The notes below the pieces were generated by a model. The model searched no databases, had not been told where the DNA came from, and saw nothing but the letters and a program-made list of their open reading frames with translations. Positions 1 through 6,731 of a stretch of 8,002 nt of DNA are shown piece by piece (position 1 is the first letter of the stretch; the number at the start of each line of letters is the position of its first letter). Both the position numbers and the translations under genes were made by a program. Source of the stretch: Desulfotomaculum sp. (lineage in GTDB: Bacteria; Bacillota; Desulfotomaculia; Desulfotomaculales; Nap2-2B); assembly GCA_003445555.1 (NCBI GenBank), contig DMDI01000128.1:1-8002 (forward strand), read 5' to 3'.

Positions 1-335
1 TGATGGCGGTAATTAAGGGTCTGGAGGGGTTAAAAAAACCCTGTCGGATCAATCTATACTCTGACAGTCAGTACATTGTTAAGGCCATGACCTTGGGTTG
101 GGCTAAGAACTGGCAAAAAAACAACTGGTTACGGTCAAGCAAAAAACCGGCCAAAAATATTGACCTTTGGCAAAAAGTTCTCTCTTTGGCTCAAAAACAC
201 CAGATAAACTGGTTTTGGTTAAAAGGCCACGGTGACAACCCGGATAATAAACGCTGCGACCGGTTAGCGGTGTTGGCCAGTAACGGAGATAGTTTACCTG
301 AGGACGAAGGCTTTAAGCAAAGTGGCCCGTTTTAA
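1..335 (+). CDS. rnhA: Ribonuclease HI, C-terminal part (5' end outside window)
   Basis: RNase HI cleaves the RNA strand of RNA-DNA hybrids in the cytoplasm, removing primers and R-loops. The visible 110 residues align with the last two thirds of the E. coli-type enzyme. SDSQY carries the catalytic Asp equivalent to D70 (residue 21 from the first Met); [10 protein letters not shown] matches the basic-protrusion segment; [13 protein letters not shown] carries equivalents of H124 (residue 76) and D134 (residue 86). The first Met is not the true start. In the family it lies inside the conserved NRMELMA stretch just after the catalytic Glu, and the two leading bases 'tg' fit the end of a Leu codon. 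The first Asp and the Glu of the active site are therefore upstream of the window. The stop TAA (333-335) lies inside the convergent ileS gene. Family assignment is firm; the intactness of the missing part is unknown. Confidence 0.93.
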   Translation, partial: MAVIKGLEGLKKPCRINLYSDSQYIVKAMTLGWAKNWQKNNWLRSSKKPAKNIDLWQKVLSLAQKHQINWFWLKGHGDNPDNKRCDRLAVLASNGDSLPEDEGFKQSGPF

Positions 336-3156
336 TTAATTCAAGGCAGCGGGGACAAAGGGTGGGATGCTCTGCATTTAAACCTACCTTTTCGTTATAA
401 ATCCAACAGCGGGTACATTTAGCCCCCTTAGTCCGCCGGACAGCCACCACCAGGCCGGGTATATTTTTAGCCGTGGACAGATAAGAGGCCTGTTTTTCCA
501 TGGGAAGCAGGTTATTATTGTCAGGACAGGCATCTTGCCCGTCTTTTAATTGGTGCAGGTTTACTTTAGAAACAATGAAAATGGTAGTTAAATTTATTTC
601 TTCCCTCCGCAAAAAGTCATATAATTCGCCCGAGGTATAAAGGGTCACTTCCGCTTCCAGAGAATTACCAATTAATTTTTCTTGGCGAGCCATCTCACAT
701 ACCATCGTAACTTCTGCCCTAATATTTAATAAACGTTCCCACTTTTGTTCCAGTTCGAGATCCAGGTAGTCTTCCTTTACCTGAGGTAAGTCAGTTAATT
801 GGACACTTGCCGGCTCTCCTTCTTTTTTGGGCAAATAGCGCCAGATTTCTTCGGTGGTAAAGGCTAAAATAGGGGTAAGTATACGTACCAGGACATGTAA
901 GGTTTTATAAAGCACCGTTTGCGCGGCCCGCCGCTCCCGTCCCTGGGCTGGCATGGTATAGAGGCGGTCTTTAATCATATCTAAATAAAGGGCGCTCAGG
1001 TCAACTACGCAAAAATTATGAATGGTGTGGTAAACTACATGGTACTCGTAATCGTAATAACCCTTGAGAGCTTTTTGGATTAAACGTTGTAGGCTGACTA
1101 AAGCCCAGCGGTCAATTTCGGTTAGTTCTTGATAATTTACCTGGTCTACCGATGGGTTAAAGTCGTAAAGGTTGCTCAGTAAAAAGCGCGCTGTGTTGCG
1201 TATTTTCCGGTACGCTTCGGTAACTTGTTTTAAAATATTCGGGGAAACGGCCATATCATCCCGGTAATCAGCGGAGCTAACCCATAGCCGCAGGATATCT
1301 GCCCCCATTTGCTTAATCACTTTTAAGGGGTCAACCACATTCCCCAGGGACTTACTCATTTTACGCCCATTTTCGTCAACCACAAAACCATGAGTTAACA
1401 CGGCTTTATAAGGGGCTTTATTCCGGACGGCTACCGAGGTGGTAAGGGAGCTATTAAACCAGCCGCGGTGCTGGTCGCTTCCCTCCAGGTATAGTTCAGC
1501 CGGCCAGTGAAGCTCCGGCCAGGTATCTGGCTGCTCTAAAACGGCTAAGTGGCTTGAGCCGCTGTCAAACCATACGTCCATAATATCTGTTTCCTTGGTA
1601 AATTCTTGCGCGGTACACACCGGACAGTTAAAATCTGGCGGAAGGAGTTCTGCCGCTTCTCGCGCAAACCAAACATCCGAACCATATTGGCGAAATAAAT
1701 TTTGCAGGTGGCTGATGGTTTGGTCGTTGATAACCTCTTTCCCGCAGTGGGCGCAGTAAAAAATAGGAATAGGGACGCCCCAAATCCGTTGGCGTGAAAT
1801 GCACCAATCGCCCCGGTGAGCAATCATGTTATAAATCCGGTCCCTGCCCCAGCCGGGAATCCAGCGGACTTGCTGGATGGCCTGCAATAATGCCTCCCGA
1901 AATTTATCTATGGAAGCAAACCATTGTTCAGTTGCCCGGTAAAGGATTGGTTTTTTGCAACGCCAGCAATGGGGATACTGGTGCTGAATGGTTTCCTGCT
2001 TAATCAAAAAAGCGCCCTTTTGCAATTCGGCTATAACCTCCTGATCGGCGTCGGTATAATATCGGCTGCTGAATTTTCCGGCTTCCGCTGTGAAATAACC
2101 CCGGTCATCAAGGGGAGACAAAACAGGCAGGTTGTACTGTAGTCCAACCAGATAATCTTCTTCGCCATGTCCCGGGGCAATATGCACACAACCCGTACCG
2201 GTATCCAAAGTAACATATTCTCCTAAAACAACGATTGATTCCCGGTCTAAGAAAGGATGGTAGCAAGTTATTCCTTCTAGTTCTTGTCCCCGGAAGACCT
2301 GGATTTTCTTTAAGTTTTGTTGCCCGGTTACCTGAGCAAAAGAAGATAAAAGTTCTTCCGCGAGCAAATATTTCTCTTTTTCTTGGGCTATTAAAACATA
2401 ATTATAATTCGGGTGAAGACATAGGGCTACATTTGAAATTAAAGTCCAGGGGGTGGTAGTCCAGATAACAATACTGGTATTTTCTTCCGGTAATAAGCCC
2501 TGACCGTCTTTAACCGGGAATTTTACGTAGATAGCCGGTGATTTTTTATCCTGGTATTCTACCTCTGCTTCGGCCAGCGCAGTTTCGCAGTAAGCGCACC
2601 AAAAAACAGGCTTTAGGCCTTTATAAACATAACCCCGCTTTACCATTTCGGCAAAAACTCCTATTTGGACCGCTTCATAATTGGGATGAAGGGTTAAATA
2701 AGGTTTTTCCCATTTACCGCCTATGCCCAACCGTTTAAATTCTTCACGCTGGATATTCACAAATTTTAAAGCGAACTCCCGGCATTTTTGCCTGAATTCA
2801 ACTGGATTCATGGCCCGGCGGTCTAAACCCAACTCTTTAATGGCCTGCTGCTCAATAGGCAATCCGTGAGTATCCCAACCCGGCACATAAGGAGCATCAT
2901 TTCCGGCCATGGAGTTGTACTTAACAATAATGTCTTTAAGAATTTTATTTAAAGTGGTGCCCAGGTGTATATGCCCGTTGGCGTAAGGCGGCCCGTCATG
3001 CAAAACAAATTTGGGACGGCCGGCATTTTTCTGTTGGACCATGCGGTAAAGGTCAATTTCTTCCCAAAATTTTAAAATTTCTGGTTCTCTTTCGGGTAAA
3101 TTAGCCCGCATAGGAAATTCAGTTTTAGGTAAATTTAAAGTTTTACTGTAATCCAC
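313..3156 (-). CDS. ileS: Isoleucine--tRNA ligase
   Basis: Cytoplasmic class I synthetase that charges tRNA-Ile with isoleucine using ATP and edits misactivated valine. Its 947 residues are the normal bacterial length. Order of parts: HIGH-type motif as HLGT (64-67); CP1 editing domain with the Thr-rich peptide TTTPWT (233-238) and [16 protein letters not shown] containing the editing Asp (334); [10 protein letters not shown] (527-536); KMSKS (599-603); anticodon-binding helical domain; C-terminal zinc finger with Cys 914, 917, 934 and 937. Further CxxC pairs at 187/190, 397/400, 468/471 and 511/514 are visible. The start is GTG (3154-3156), not ATG. It is preceded by AAGAGGTG with 8 nt spacing, and the protein from there carries the family's usual N-terminus before FPMRANLP. 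It is the last gene of the minus-strand block, 35 bp after the DUF167 gene. That gap is too short for a T-box, so expression probably depends on upstream promoters. Its 3' end overlaps rnhA by 23 bp. Confidence 0.98.
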   Translation of the reverse strand: MDYSKTLNLPKTEFPMRANLPEREPEILKFWEEIDLYRMVQQKNAGRPKFVLHDGPPYANGHIHLGTTLNKILKDIIVKYNSMAGNDAPYVPGWDTHGLPIEQQAIKELGLDRRAMNPVEFRQKCREFALKFVNIQREEFKRLGIGGKWEKPYLTLHPNYEAVQIGVFAEMVKRGYVYKGLKPVFWCAYCETALAEAEVEYQDKKSPAIYVKFPVKDGQGLLPEENTSIVIWTTTPWTLISNVALCLHPNYNYVLIAQEKEKYLLAEELLSSFAQVTGQQNLKKIQVFRGQELEGITCYHPFLDRESIVVLGEYVTLDTGTGCVHIAPGHGEEDYLVGLQYNLPVLSPLDDRGYFTAEAGKFSSRYYTDADQEVIAELQKGAFLIKQETIQHQYPHCWRCKKPILYRATEQWFASIDKFREALLQAIQQVRWIPGWGRDRIYNMIAHRGDWCISRQRIWGVPIPIFYCAHCGKEVINDQTISHLQNLFRQYGSDVWFAREAAELLPPDFNCPVCTAQEFTKETDIMDVWFDSGSSHLAVLEQPDTWPELHWPAELYLEGSDQHRGWFNSSLTTSVAVRNKAPYKAVLTHGFVVDENGRKMSKSLGNVVDPLKVIKQMGADILRLWVSSADYRDDMAVSPNILKQVTEAYRKIRNTARFLLSNLYDFNPSVDQVNYQELTEIDRWALVSLQRLIQKALKGYYDYEYHVVYHTIHNFCVVDLSALYLDMIKDRLYTMPAQGRERRAAQTVLYKTLHVLVRILTPILAFTTEEIWRYLPKKEGEPASVQLTDLPQVKEDYLDLELEQKWERLLNIRAEVTMVCEMARQEKLIGNSLEAEVTLYTSGELYDFLRREEINLTTIFIVSKVNLHQLKDGQDACPDNNNLLPMEKQASYLSTAKNIPGLVVAVRRTKGAKCTRCWIYNEKVGLNAEHPTLCPRCLELIKTGHFA

Positions 3157-3191
3157 TATTTAAACACCTCTTATGTTTTTAAGCTTAATTC

Positions 3192-3485
3192 CTAATTTAT
3201 ATTTATTAAAAGGTCTAAGATTTGCTGCTGGTTAACCCCGGTTATTTTAATTAGTTTTTCCCGGCTGCGGATCCCCTTAATTATATTTACGGCGGATTTA
3301 GAAACCTTTAATTTTTGGGCCAGGAAAGAGCAACAGGTTTCATTGGCTTTTCCTTCCACGGGTAAAGCAGCTACTTTTATATGCAAGGCATCGGCCCACA
3401 AGCCGGCTAATTGATTTTTCTTAGCTTTAAAGCTTATCCAGACTTTAAATATTACTCCATTTTTATCTTCCTGGATATACAACAT
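3192..3485 (-). CDS. yggU: DUF167 / YggU family protein
   Basis: Small conserved protein of the DUF167 (YggU) family, whose molecular function is not established. From the ATG at 3483-3485 it has 97 residues, the usual size. Family motifs visible: the N-terminal strand VIFKVWISFKAKKN, in which the usual Pro of VxPxA is Phe; ALPVEGKAN (40-48), the most diagnostic segment; GIRSREK (71-77). An upstream in-frame TTG at 3507-3509 would give 105 residues but has no ribosome binding site. The ATG has GGGAG about 13 nt upstream, which is long, so the start is not settled. The ATG is preferred because the family normally begins only a few residues before this strand. It lies between yggT and ileS. The yggT-yggU adjacency is also known from Proteobacteria (for example E. 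coli yggS-yggT-yggU), suggesting a long-conserved association. The stop is TAG. Confidence 0.9.
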   Translation of the reverse strand: MLYIQEDKNGVIFKVWISFKAKKNQLAGLWADALHIKVAALPVEGKANETCCSFLAQKLKVSKSAVNIIKGIRSREKLIKITGVNQQQILDLLININ

Positions 3486-3544
3486 AAAAACATATCTTCT
3501 CCCTGGCAAGAGAGGTTAAACTTAACGCCCCCTATTTAGCTGAT

Positions 3545-3814
3545 TTAGACATGTATGGGCAAAGTAAGAACTAAATTAATTATTAAACGGCGGATGATAT
3601 CTAAAATGAAAAAGGCCACTATAGGAGAAAAATCAAACATTCCTACCGGAGGGATGACCCGCCGGAATAATCTTAAATAAGGCTCGGTACATTCATATAT
3701 AAATTTAAAAAAGGGATTGTAAGAGGTAAATTTAACGTAAGACATGATAATCCGGAGAATAAGCAAACATTCATAAACAAAAAATAATATTTCTATAATT
3801 TTAATAAGGCTCAT
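3545..3814 (-). CDS. yggT: YggT/YlmG family integral membrane protein
   Basis: 89-residue inner-membrane protein of the YggT (YlmG) family. Two hydrophobic segments are visible, at about residues 3-26 and 61-86. Between them is a basic, aromatic loop with the family-type sequence YNPFFKFIYECTEPYLRLFRRVIPP, followed by DFSPIVAFFILDIIRRLI, the characteristic second half. Homologues in Gram-positives, cyanobacteria and chloroplasts are linked to cell division or nucleoid/membrane organisation, but the biochemical role is not defined. The ATG at 3812-3814 is preceded by GTGAGG with about 6 nt spacing. The gap to the upstream proC gene is 126 bp, unusually long for this block, and is filled by the repeat-like insert annotated separately. 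The DUF167 gene follows after 59 bp. Confidence 0.93.
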   Translation of the reverse strand: MSLIKIIEILFFVYECLLILRIIMSYVKFTSYNPFFKFIYECTEPYLRLFRRVIPPVGMFDFSPIVAFFILDIIRRLIINLVLTLPIHV

Positions 3815-3849
3815 TTTTTCCTCACTTATCCGCCTGTCTGGCAGGCCGT

Positions 3850-3869
3850 TTCGAGGTTCGAGGTTCGAG
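3850..3869 (+). repeat. 7-bp tandem repeat TTCGAGG, about 2.9 copies
   Basis: TTCGAGG occurs twice in full, followed by TTCGAG, inside the insert between proC and yggT. A degenerate further unit, TTCTAGGTT, lies at 3887-3895. The array is non-coding and looks unlike its AT-rich surroundings. Such a short array could vary in copy number by replication slippage. Confidence 0.85.
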
Positions 3870-3906
3870 AAAAGCGAGAGATCCAGTTCTAGGTTTTTCT
3901 TCCTCT

Positions 3907-3917
3907 GATAGACTATC
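3907..3917. repeat. Short palindrome GATAGACTATC
   Basis: A perfect 5-bp inverted repeat around a single central base, inside the proC-yggT insert. On the minus strand it directly follows an AGGAGG (3917-3922) that has no start codon after it. It is too small to call a terminator or a protein site with confidence. Confidence 0.35.
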
Positions 3918-3940
3918 CTCCTGCGGGCCTGACGGACAGG

Positions 3941-4753
3941 TTATTTTCCCAGTTCACGCGACCGGACAGTCGCTTTTTCCACGGCCCGCATTATTATTGC
4001 CCGCAAGCTTCCTTCTTCCAGAGAAAATAAGCCGGCGGCGGTTGTACCGCCTGGGGTGATAACTTTATCTTTTAGTTTAGCAGGATGCTCTCCTGTTTCT
4101 AAAACCATTTTGGCTGCTCCCAACATGGTTTGGGCGCTTAAAATTAAAGCTTCTTCTTTAGGCAAACCCAAGCGAACGCCGGCGGAAGCAAAGGATTCCA
4201 TAATAAGGTACATATAGGCCGGTCCGCTACCACTTAAGCCCGTAACAACGTCCATTAAACTTTCTGGTACCTCAACAAATTTTCCGGTAGACTCAAAAAT
4301 TACTTTTACTCTTTCTTTATCTTTGTCTTGAGCGTGAGTTCCTAAACAATAAGCGCACGCGCCTTCTCCTACCAAAACAGTGGCATTTGGCATTACCCGT
4401 ACTACGGCCCTGGGTTCAGGCATAAATTGAGCAAAAAAGCCGGTAGTAATTCCGGCCGCAAGAGAAATTAGGGTTTGATCAGCCCTTATTTCCGGGCCAA
4501 TTTCAAGCATAACATCTTCTACTACGGCTGGCTTTACGGCCAAGATAATAATATCACAATTTTTAACCAGGTCAAAATTATTTCTCACCGGGTTAATCCC
4601 TAATTTTTGGCTTAGGTAAGTAAGCCGGCTATTTTTAATCTCACTTACAAAAAAGGCTTGGGGGCTAAGGCCGCTTCTTATCAAGCCGGTAAGGATTGCT
4701 TCAGCTATCGCCCCTCCGCCTACAAAACCCAAGTTAAGTTTAGTTAGCGGCAA
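3941..4753 (-). CDS. proC: Pyrroline-5-carboxylate reductase
   Basis: Catalyses the last step of proline synthesis: NAD(P)H-dependent reduction of 1-pyrroline-5-carboxylate to L-proline in the cytoplasm. Its 270 residues are the normal length. The N-terminal Rossmann fold begins LGFVGGGAIAEAI (8-20), followed by LAVKP (71-75), the nucleotide-pocket segment, and RVMPNAT (119-125). The C-terminal dimerisation and active-site domain carries GLSGSGPAY (172-180) and TPGGTTAAGL (233-242), both highly conserved. The start is TTG (4751-4753). AAGGAG at 4761-4766 is 7 nt upstream, and no ATG lies near the start of the Rossmann strand. That ribosome binding site begins just after the sepF stop codon (gap 15 bp), so translational coupling with sepF is likely. 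The stop TAA abuts the repeat-like insert. The first Gly-rich motif reads GGGAIA rather than the more frequent GAGNMA, a tolerated variation. Confidence 0.97.
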   Translation of the reverse strand: MPLTKLNLGFVGGGAIAEAILTGLIRSGLSPQAFFVSEIKNSRLTYLSQKLGINPVRNNFDLVKNCDIIILAVKPAVVEDVMLEIGPEIRADQTLISLAAGITTGFFAQFMPEPRAVVRVMPNATVLVGEGACAYCLGTHAQDKDKERVKVIFESTGKFVEVPESLMDVVTGLSGSGPAYMYLIMESFASAGVRLGLPKEEALILSAQTMLGAAKMVLETGEHPAKLKDKVITPGGTTAAGLFSLEEGSLRAIIMRAVEKATVRSRELGK

Positions 4754-4768
4754 AAAAACACTCCTTTT

Positions 4769-5212
4769 TTATTGAACTTTCATCCAGGAAAATAACTCGC
4801 CTTCCTTAATTTGTTCTTTAAATTCACTATTAATTTCTATATTGCTGGGTACAAAAAGAAAAATACCGTTTCCAACCCTCTGCATGTTTCCGTTTAAGGC
4901 GTAAGCGGTACCGCACATAAAATCTACTATCCGCTTGGCCACTTCGGCATTAGTTTTTTCTAGGTTAATAATTATCGGCCGCCGGTTTTTTAAATGGTTT
5001 GCCAGCTCTTGGGTTTCTTCAAAGGTTTGCGGCTTAGCAACTACTACTTTAACTGCCTGATGAGTGTGTAAATTTAATACTTGTCCTTTACGCTTGGGTT
5101 TAATAAACTCCTCTGGTGTTTCATGCGGACGCTCTTCTAAATTTTTTTCCTCGAAATCCTCAGGCACCTCTTCAAAACCAATAAATCCCAATACCTTGTC
5201 CATTAGTTTCAT
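4769..5212 (-). CDS. sepF: Cell division protein SepF
   Basis: SepF binds FtsZ and the membrane, aligning FtsZ filaments at the Z-ring; it is typical of Gram-positives and cyanobacteria. The 147 residues show the standard plan. Residues 1-14 (MKLMDKVLGFIGFE) form a short amphipathic membrane-binding helix. Residues 15-48 are an acidic then basic low-complexity linker. From about 52 is the compact core with VVVAKPQTFEETQELANHL, a conserved RPIIINLE segment, the helix RIVDFMCGTAYALNG and the strand GIFLFVPSNIEI. The ATG at 5210-5212 is preceded by AGGAGGG with 12 nt spacing, slightly long; a second ATG three codons in is less likely because the helix would be shortened. It sits 47 bp after yggS and 15 bp before proC. 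yggS-sepF is the standard order in Firmicutes, which is the main taxonomic hint in this window. Confidence 0.96.
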   Translation of the reverse strand: MKLMDKVLGFIGFEEVPEDFEEKNLEERPHETPEEFIKPKRKGQVLNLHTHQAVKVVVAKPQTFEETQELANHLKNRRPIIINLEKTNAEVAKRIVDFMCGTAYALNGNMQRVGNGIFLFVPSNIEINSEFKEQIKEGELFSWMKVQ

Positions 5213-5259
5213 TTTTTAAACTTACCCTCCTTTTTTATAATAAATATTATTTAAATATA

Positions 5260-5937
5260 TCAAGCGCCAAAAATAGCGCGGCCTATACGGACTATATTTG
5301 CTCCTTCTTCTATGGCCACCTCGTAATCATTACTCATCCCCATGGAAAGGTAAGCTAAATTCAGACTCGGCCTATTTTGGCCTAAATTTTTAGCCAGCAC
5401 CCTTAATTTCCTGAATACCGGCCTTGTTTCTTCAGGGTTGTCCGTAAGAGGAGCCATGGTCATCAAGCCCAGTATTTGTAAACCAGGCAAGCACCCCACT
5501 TCATCAAGAAAACCAGTTAGCTCAACCGGGGCTAGACCGTGTTTGCTTGATTCTCCTGATATGTTTACTTGCGCTAAAACATTAACTTTTCCGTTTTTCT
5601 TTAAGGCCCAGCGATTAATTTCCTGGGCTAAAGAATAGCGGTCAAGAGAATGAATAAGTTTTACCTTTCCCACCATGTTTTTCACTTTATTTGTTTGCAA
5701 ATGACCAATCATATGCCACTCAATTCCGGGCGGCAAAAGAGGTTGTTTAACTAACAATTCTTGCACTTTATTTTCCCCAAACGTAGTAAGGCCCTCGTTT
5801 ACAGCTTCTAGGATAGTTTGGGGGGAGATTGTTTTGGTTACGGCAACAATTTTTATAGCCTCTGGACTACGTCCTGATTTTTTAGCGGCCCGCCTTATTT
5901 TTTCGTGCACCGTAAACAAATTTTCCCTAATTCCCAT
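5260..5937 (-). CDS. yggS: YggS/PLPBP family pyridoxal 5'-phosphate homeostasis protein
   Basis: Cytoplasmic PLP-binding protein (YlmE in Bacillus) with an alanine-racemase-like TIM-barrel fold and no known catalytic activity. The family buffers PLP and influences amino-acid and keto-acid pools. Its 225 residues are the normal length. VAVTKT (31-36) carries the PLP-binding Lys (35). TFGENKVQE (52-60), WHMIGHLQTNK (74-84), IHSLD (95-99), VNISGESSKHG (124-134) and LSMGMSNDYEVAIEEGANIVRIGRAIFG (197-224) are all family signatures, the last contributing phosphate contacts. The ATG at 5935-5937 has a modest AAGGT about 9 nt upstream. Its upstream neighbour is phoU (49 bp), in place of the ylmD often found there in Bacillus. 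It is followed by sepF. Pairing of yggS with proC and yggT is also seen in Gram-negatives. Confidence 0.96.
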   Translation of the reverse strand: MGIRENLFTVHEKIRRAAKKSGRSPEAIKIVAVTKTISPQTILEAVNEGLTTFGENKVQELLVKQPLLPPGIEWHMIGHLQTNKVKNMVGKVKLIHSLDRYSLAQEINRWALKKNGKVNVLAQVNISGESSKHGLAPVELTGFLDEVGCLPGLQILGLMTMAPLTDNPEETRPVFRKLRVLAKNLGQNRPSLNLAYLSMGMSNDYEVAIEEGANIVRIGRAIFGA

Positions 5938-5986
5938 TAATGTTTACCTTAGGCTCTTTATTCCTTACCGTAATTTTATCCTAGTC

Positions 5987-6646
5987 TTAATTGAGTTTTT
6001 TCCTTTCCCCGGTAATTAAGTAAATTACAGCTTCCCCAATATCTGTGGCGTGGTCAGCTATCCTTTCCAAATACCGGCTGACATAAAGCAAGTAAGATGA
6101 TTGGACAATCGATTTAGGGTCAGCTAAAATATTATCAATTAGCAGTTGAAATATTTTAGTGAAAATATGATCTACTTCATCATCTAAAGTACACATTTCC
6201 TGGGCTTTTTGGGCGTCTCTCTCACGGTACGCCCCTAATCCGTCTTTAATCATTTGTTGGACTATACGGGACATCTTAGTTAAATATTCGCTGCATTTCC
6301 GGTTTAATTCAGACTCCCTTATACACATGGTAGCTTGAGCAATATCTACCGCGTGATCGCCTATACGTTCTAAACTTAAAAGAATTTTAATTCCCGTTAC
6401 GACTATTCTTAAATCCCGGGCCATTGGTTGTTGGGTGGCAATTAATTTAATGCATTTACTTTCAATTTTGGCGTACAGTTCATCAATTTCCTCATCACAC
6501 ATAATCACTTGGGCCGCTCCCGCTGGATCCAACTTTATTAAGGACTGGACAGCGTTAAAAATAGCCTGCTCTACTAAATTGGCCAACTGAAAAATATCTT
6601 CTTGTATTTCAATTAGGGCCTTGTCAAAAGAAGAACGCGGCTTCAT
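5987..6646 (-). CDS. phoU: Phosphate signalling regulator PhoU
   Basis: PhoU is a cytoplasmic, membrane-associated regulator that couples the Pst phosphate transporter to the PhoR-PhoB/PhoP two-component system and restrains phosphate uptake. The 219 residues make two repeats of a three-helix bundle. Metal-cluster motifs appear in both: DEEIDELYAKIE (51-62) with LERIGDHAVDI (92-102) in the first, and LDDEVDHIFTKI (154-165) with LERIADHATDI (193-203) in the second. The internal duplication is easy to see by comparing the two ERI(G/A)DHA(V/T)DI sequences. The ATG at 6644-6646 has GGGAG with 9 nt spacing. It follows pstB by 85 bp, and that gap holds a good promoter, so phoU and the genes after it can probably be transcribed independently of pstB. 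yggS follows after 49 bp with no terminator visible. Confidence 0.97.
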   Translation of the reverse strand: MKPRSSFDKALIEIQEDIFQLANLVEQAIFNAVQSLIKLDPAGAAQVIMCDEEIDELYAKIESKCIKLIATQQPMARDLRIVVTGIKILLSLERIGDHAVDIAQATMCIRESELNRKCSEYLTKMSRIVQQMIKDGLGAYRERDAQKAQEMCTLDDEVDHIFTKIFQLLIDNILADPKSIVQSSYLLYVSRYLERIADHATDIGEAVIYLITGERKKLN

Positions 6647-6676
6647 TTTCTATGCTCCCTGATCGGTATGTTTTTT

Positions 6677-6705
6677 AATATAATATGTATTTTCTTGGTT
6701 GACAA
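6677..6705 (-). promoter_or_regulatory. Sigma-70-type promoter upstream of phoU
   Basis: On the minus strand TTGTCA (6705-6700) and TATATT (6682-6677) are separated by exactly 17 nt. This is close to the TTGACA/TATAAT consensus, with initiation expected near 6670, about 24 nt before the phoU ATG. It could drive phoU and, in the absence of visible terminators, the yggS-sepF-proC-yggT-yggU-ileS series. Promoters are easy to find by chance in AT-rich DNA, but both boxes and the spacing are good here. Confidence 0.6.
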
Positions 6706-6731
6706 GTAAAAAATTTTTTTGGAAAAGATTT

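Larger units (their letters stand above)
3830..3940. mobile_element. Small MITE-like or REP-like insert between proC and yggT (putative)
   Basis: Seen directly: 3833-3847 (CCTGTCTGGCAGGCC) and 3926-3940 (GGCCTGACGGACAGG) are imperfect inverted repeats matching at 13 of 15 positions. Each arm also contains its own small hairpin (GCCTG-5 nt-CAGGC at 3832-3846; CCTG-5 nt-CAGG at 3928-3940). TTAT lies on both sides (3826-3829 and 3941-3944). Removing the segment and one TTAT leaves proC's TAA followed 11 bp later by yggT's ATG, with GTGAGG between them, matching the 15-bp sepF-proC spacing. Inference: a non-coding element of about 110 bp inserted at the proC stop codon with a 4-bp target duplication. 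Weak points are that the left inverted repeat begins 3 bp inside the proposed boundary, and TTAT is a short AT-rich match. It has no open reading frame. It could instead be a native operon-internal hairpin that tunes yggT-ileS expression. Confidence 0.5.

Noticed and set aside
1545..2738. Several open frames of 60-90 codons on both strands inside ileS
   Set aside because: They overlap conserved IleRS coding sequence, show no recognisable motifs and have no ribosome binding sites; they are shadows of ileS.
3157..3191. T-box leader of ileS
   Set aside because: The gap to the preceding gene is only 35 bp and contains just a ribosome binding site; no T-box sequence is present.
3450..3492. Out-of-frame ATG near 3492 as a short peptide gene in front of the DUF167 gene
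   Set aside because: It is better spaced from GGGAG than the real start, but the frame stops after 13 codons and overlaps the conserved DUF167 coding sequence.
3917..3922. AGGAGG on the minus strand as the ribosome binding site of a small hidden gene between proC and yggT
   Set aside because: No ATG, GTG or TTG follows at a workable distance and the insert holds no meaningful open frame.
3831..3940. CRISPR-like or integron attachment site between proC and yggT
   Set aside because: There is only one pair of imperfect inverted repeats and a 7-bp tandem array; no spacer-repeat architecture or integrase gene is present.
6707..6720. A-run/T-run symmetry after pstB as an intrinsic terminator
   Set aside because: There is no GC-containing stem; a pure A/T palindrome is a poor terminator hairpin.
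6699..6727. Perfect TTGACA at 6699-6704 on the plus strand as a promoter
   Set aside because: No acceptable -10 box follows at 16-18 nt, and downstream is antisense to pstB. The same bases form the minus-strand -35 box of the phoU promoter.
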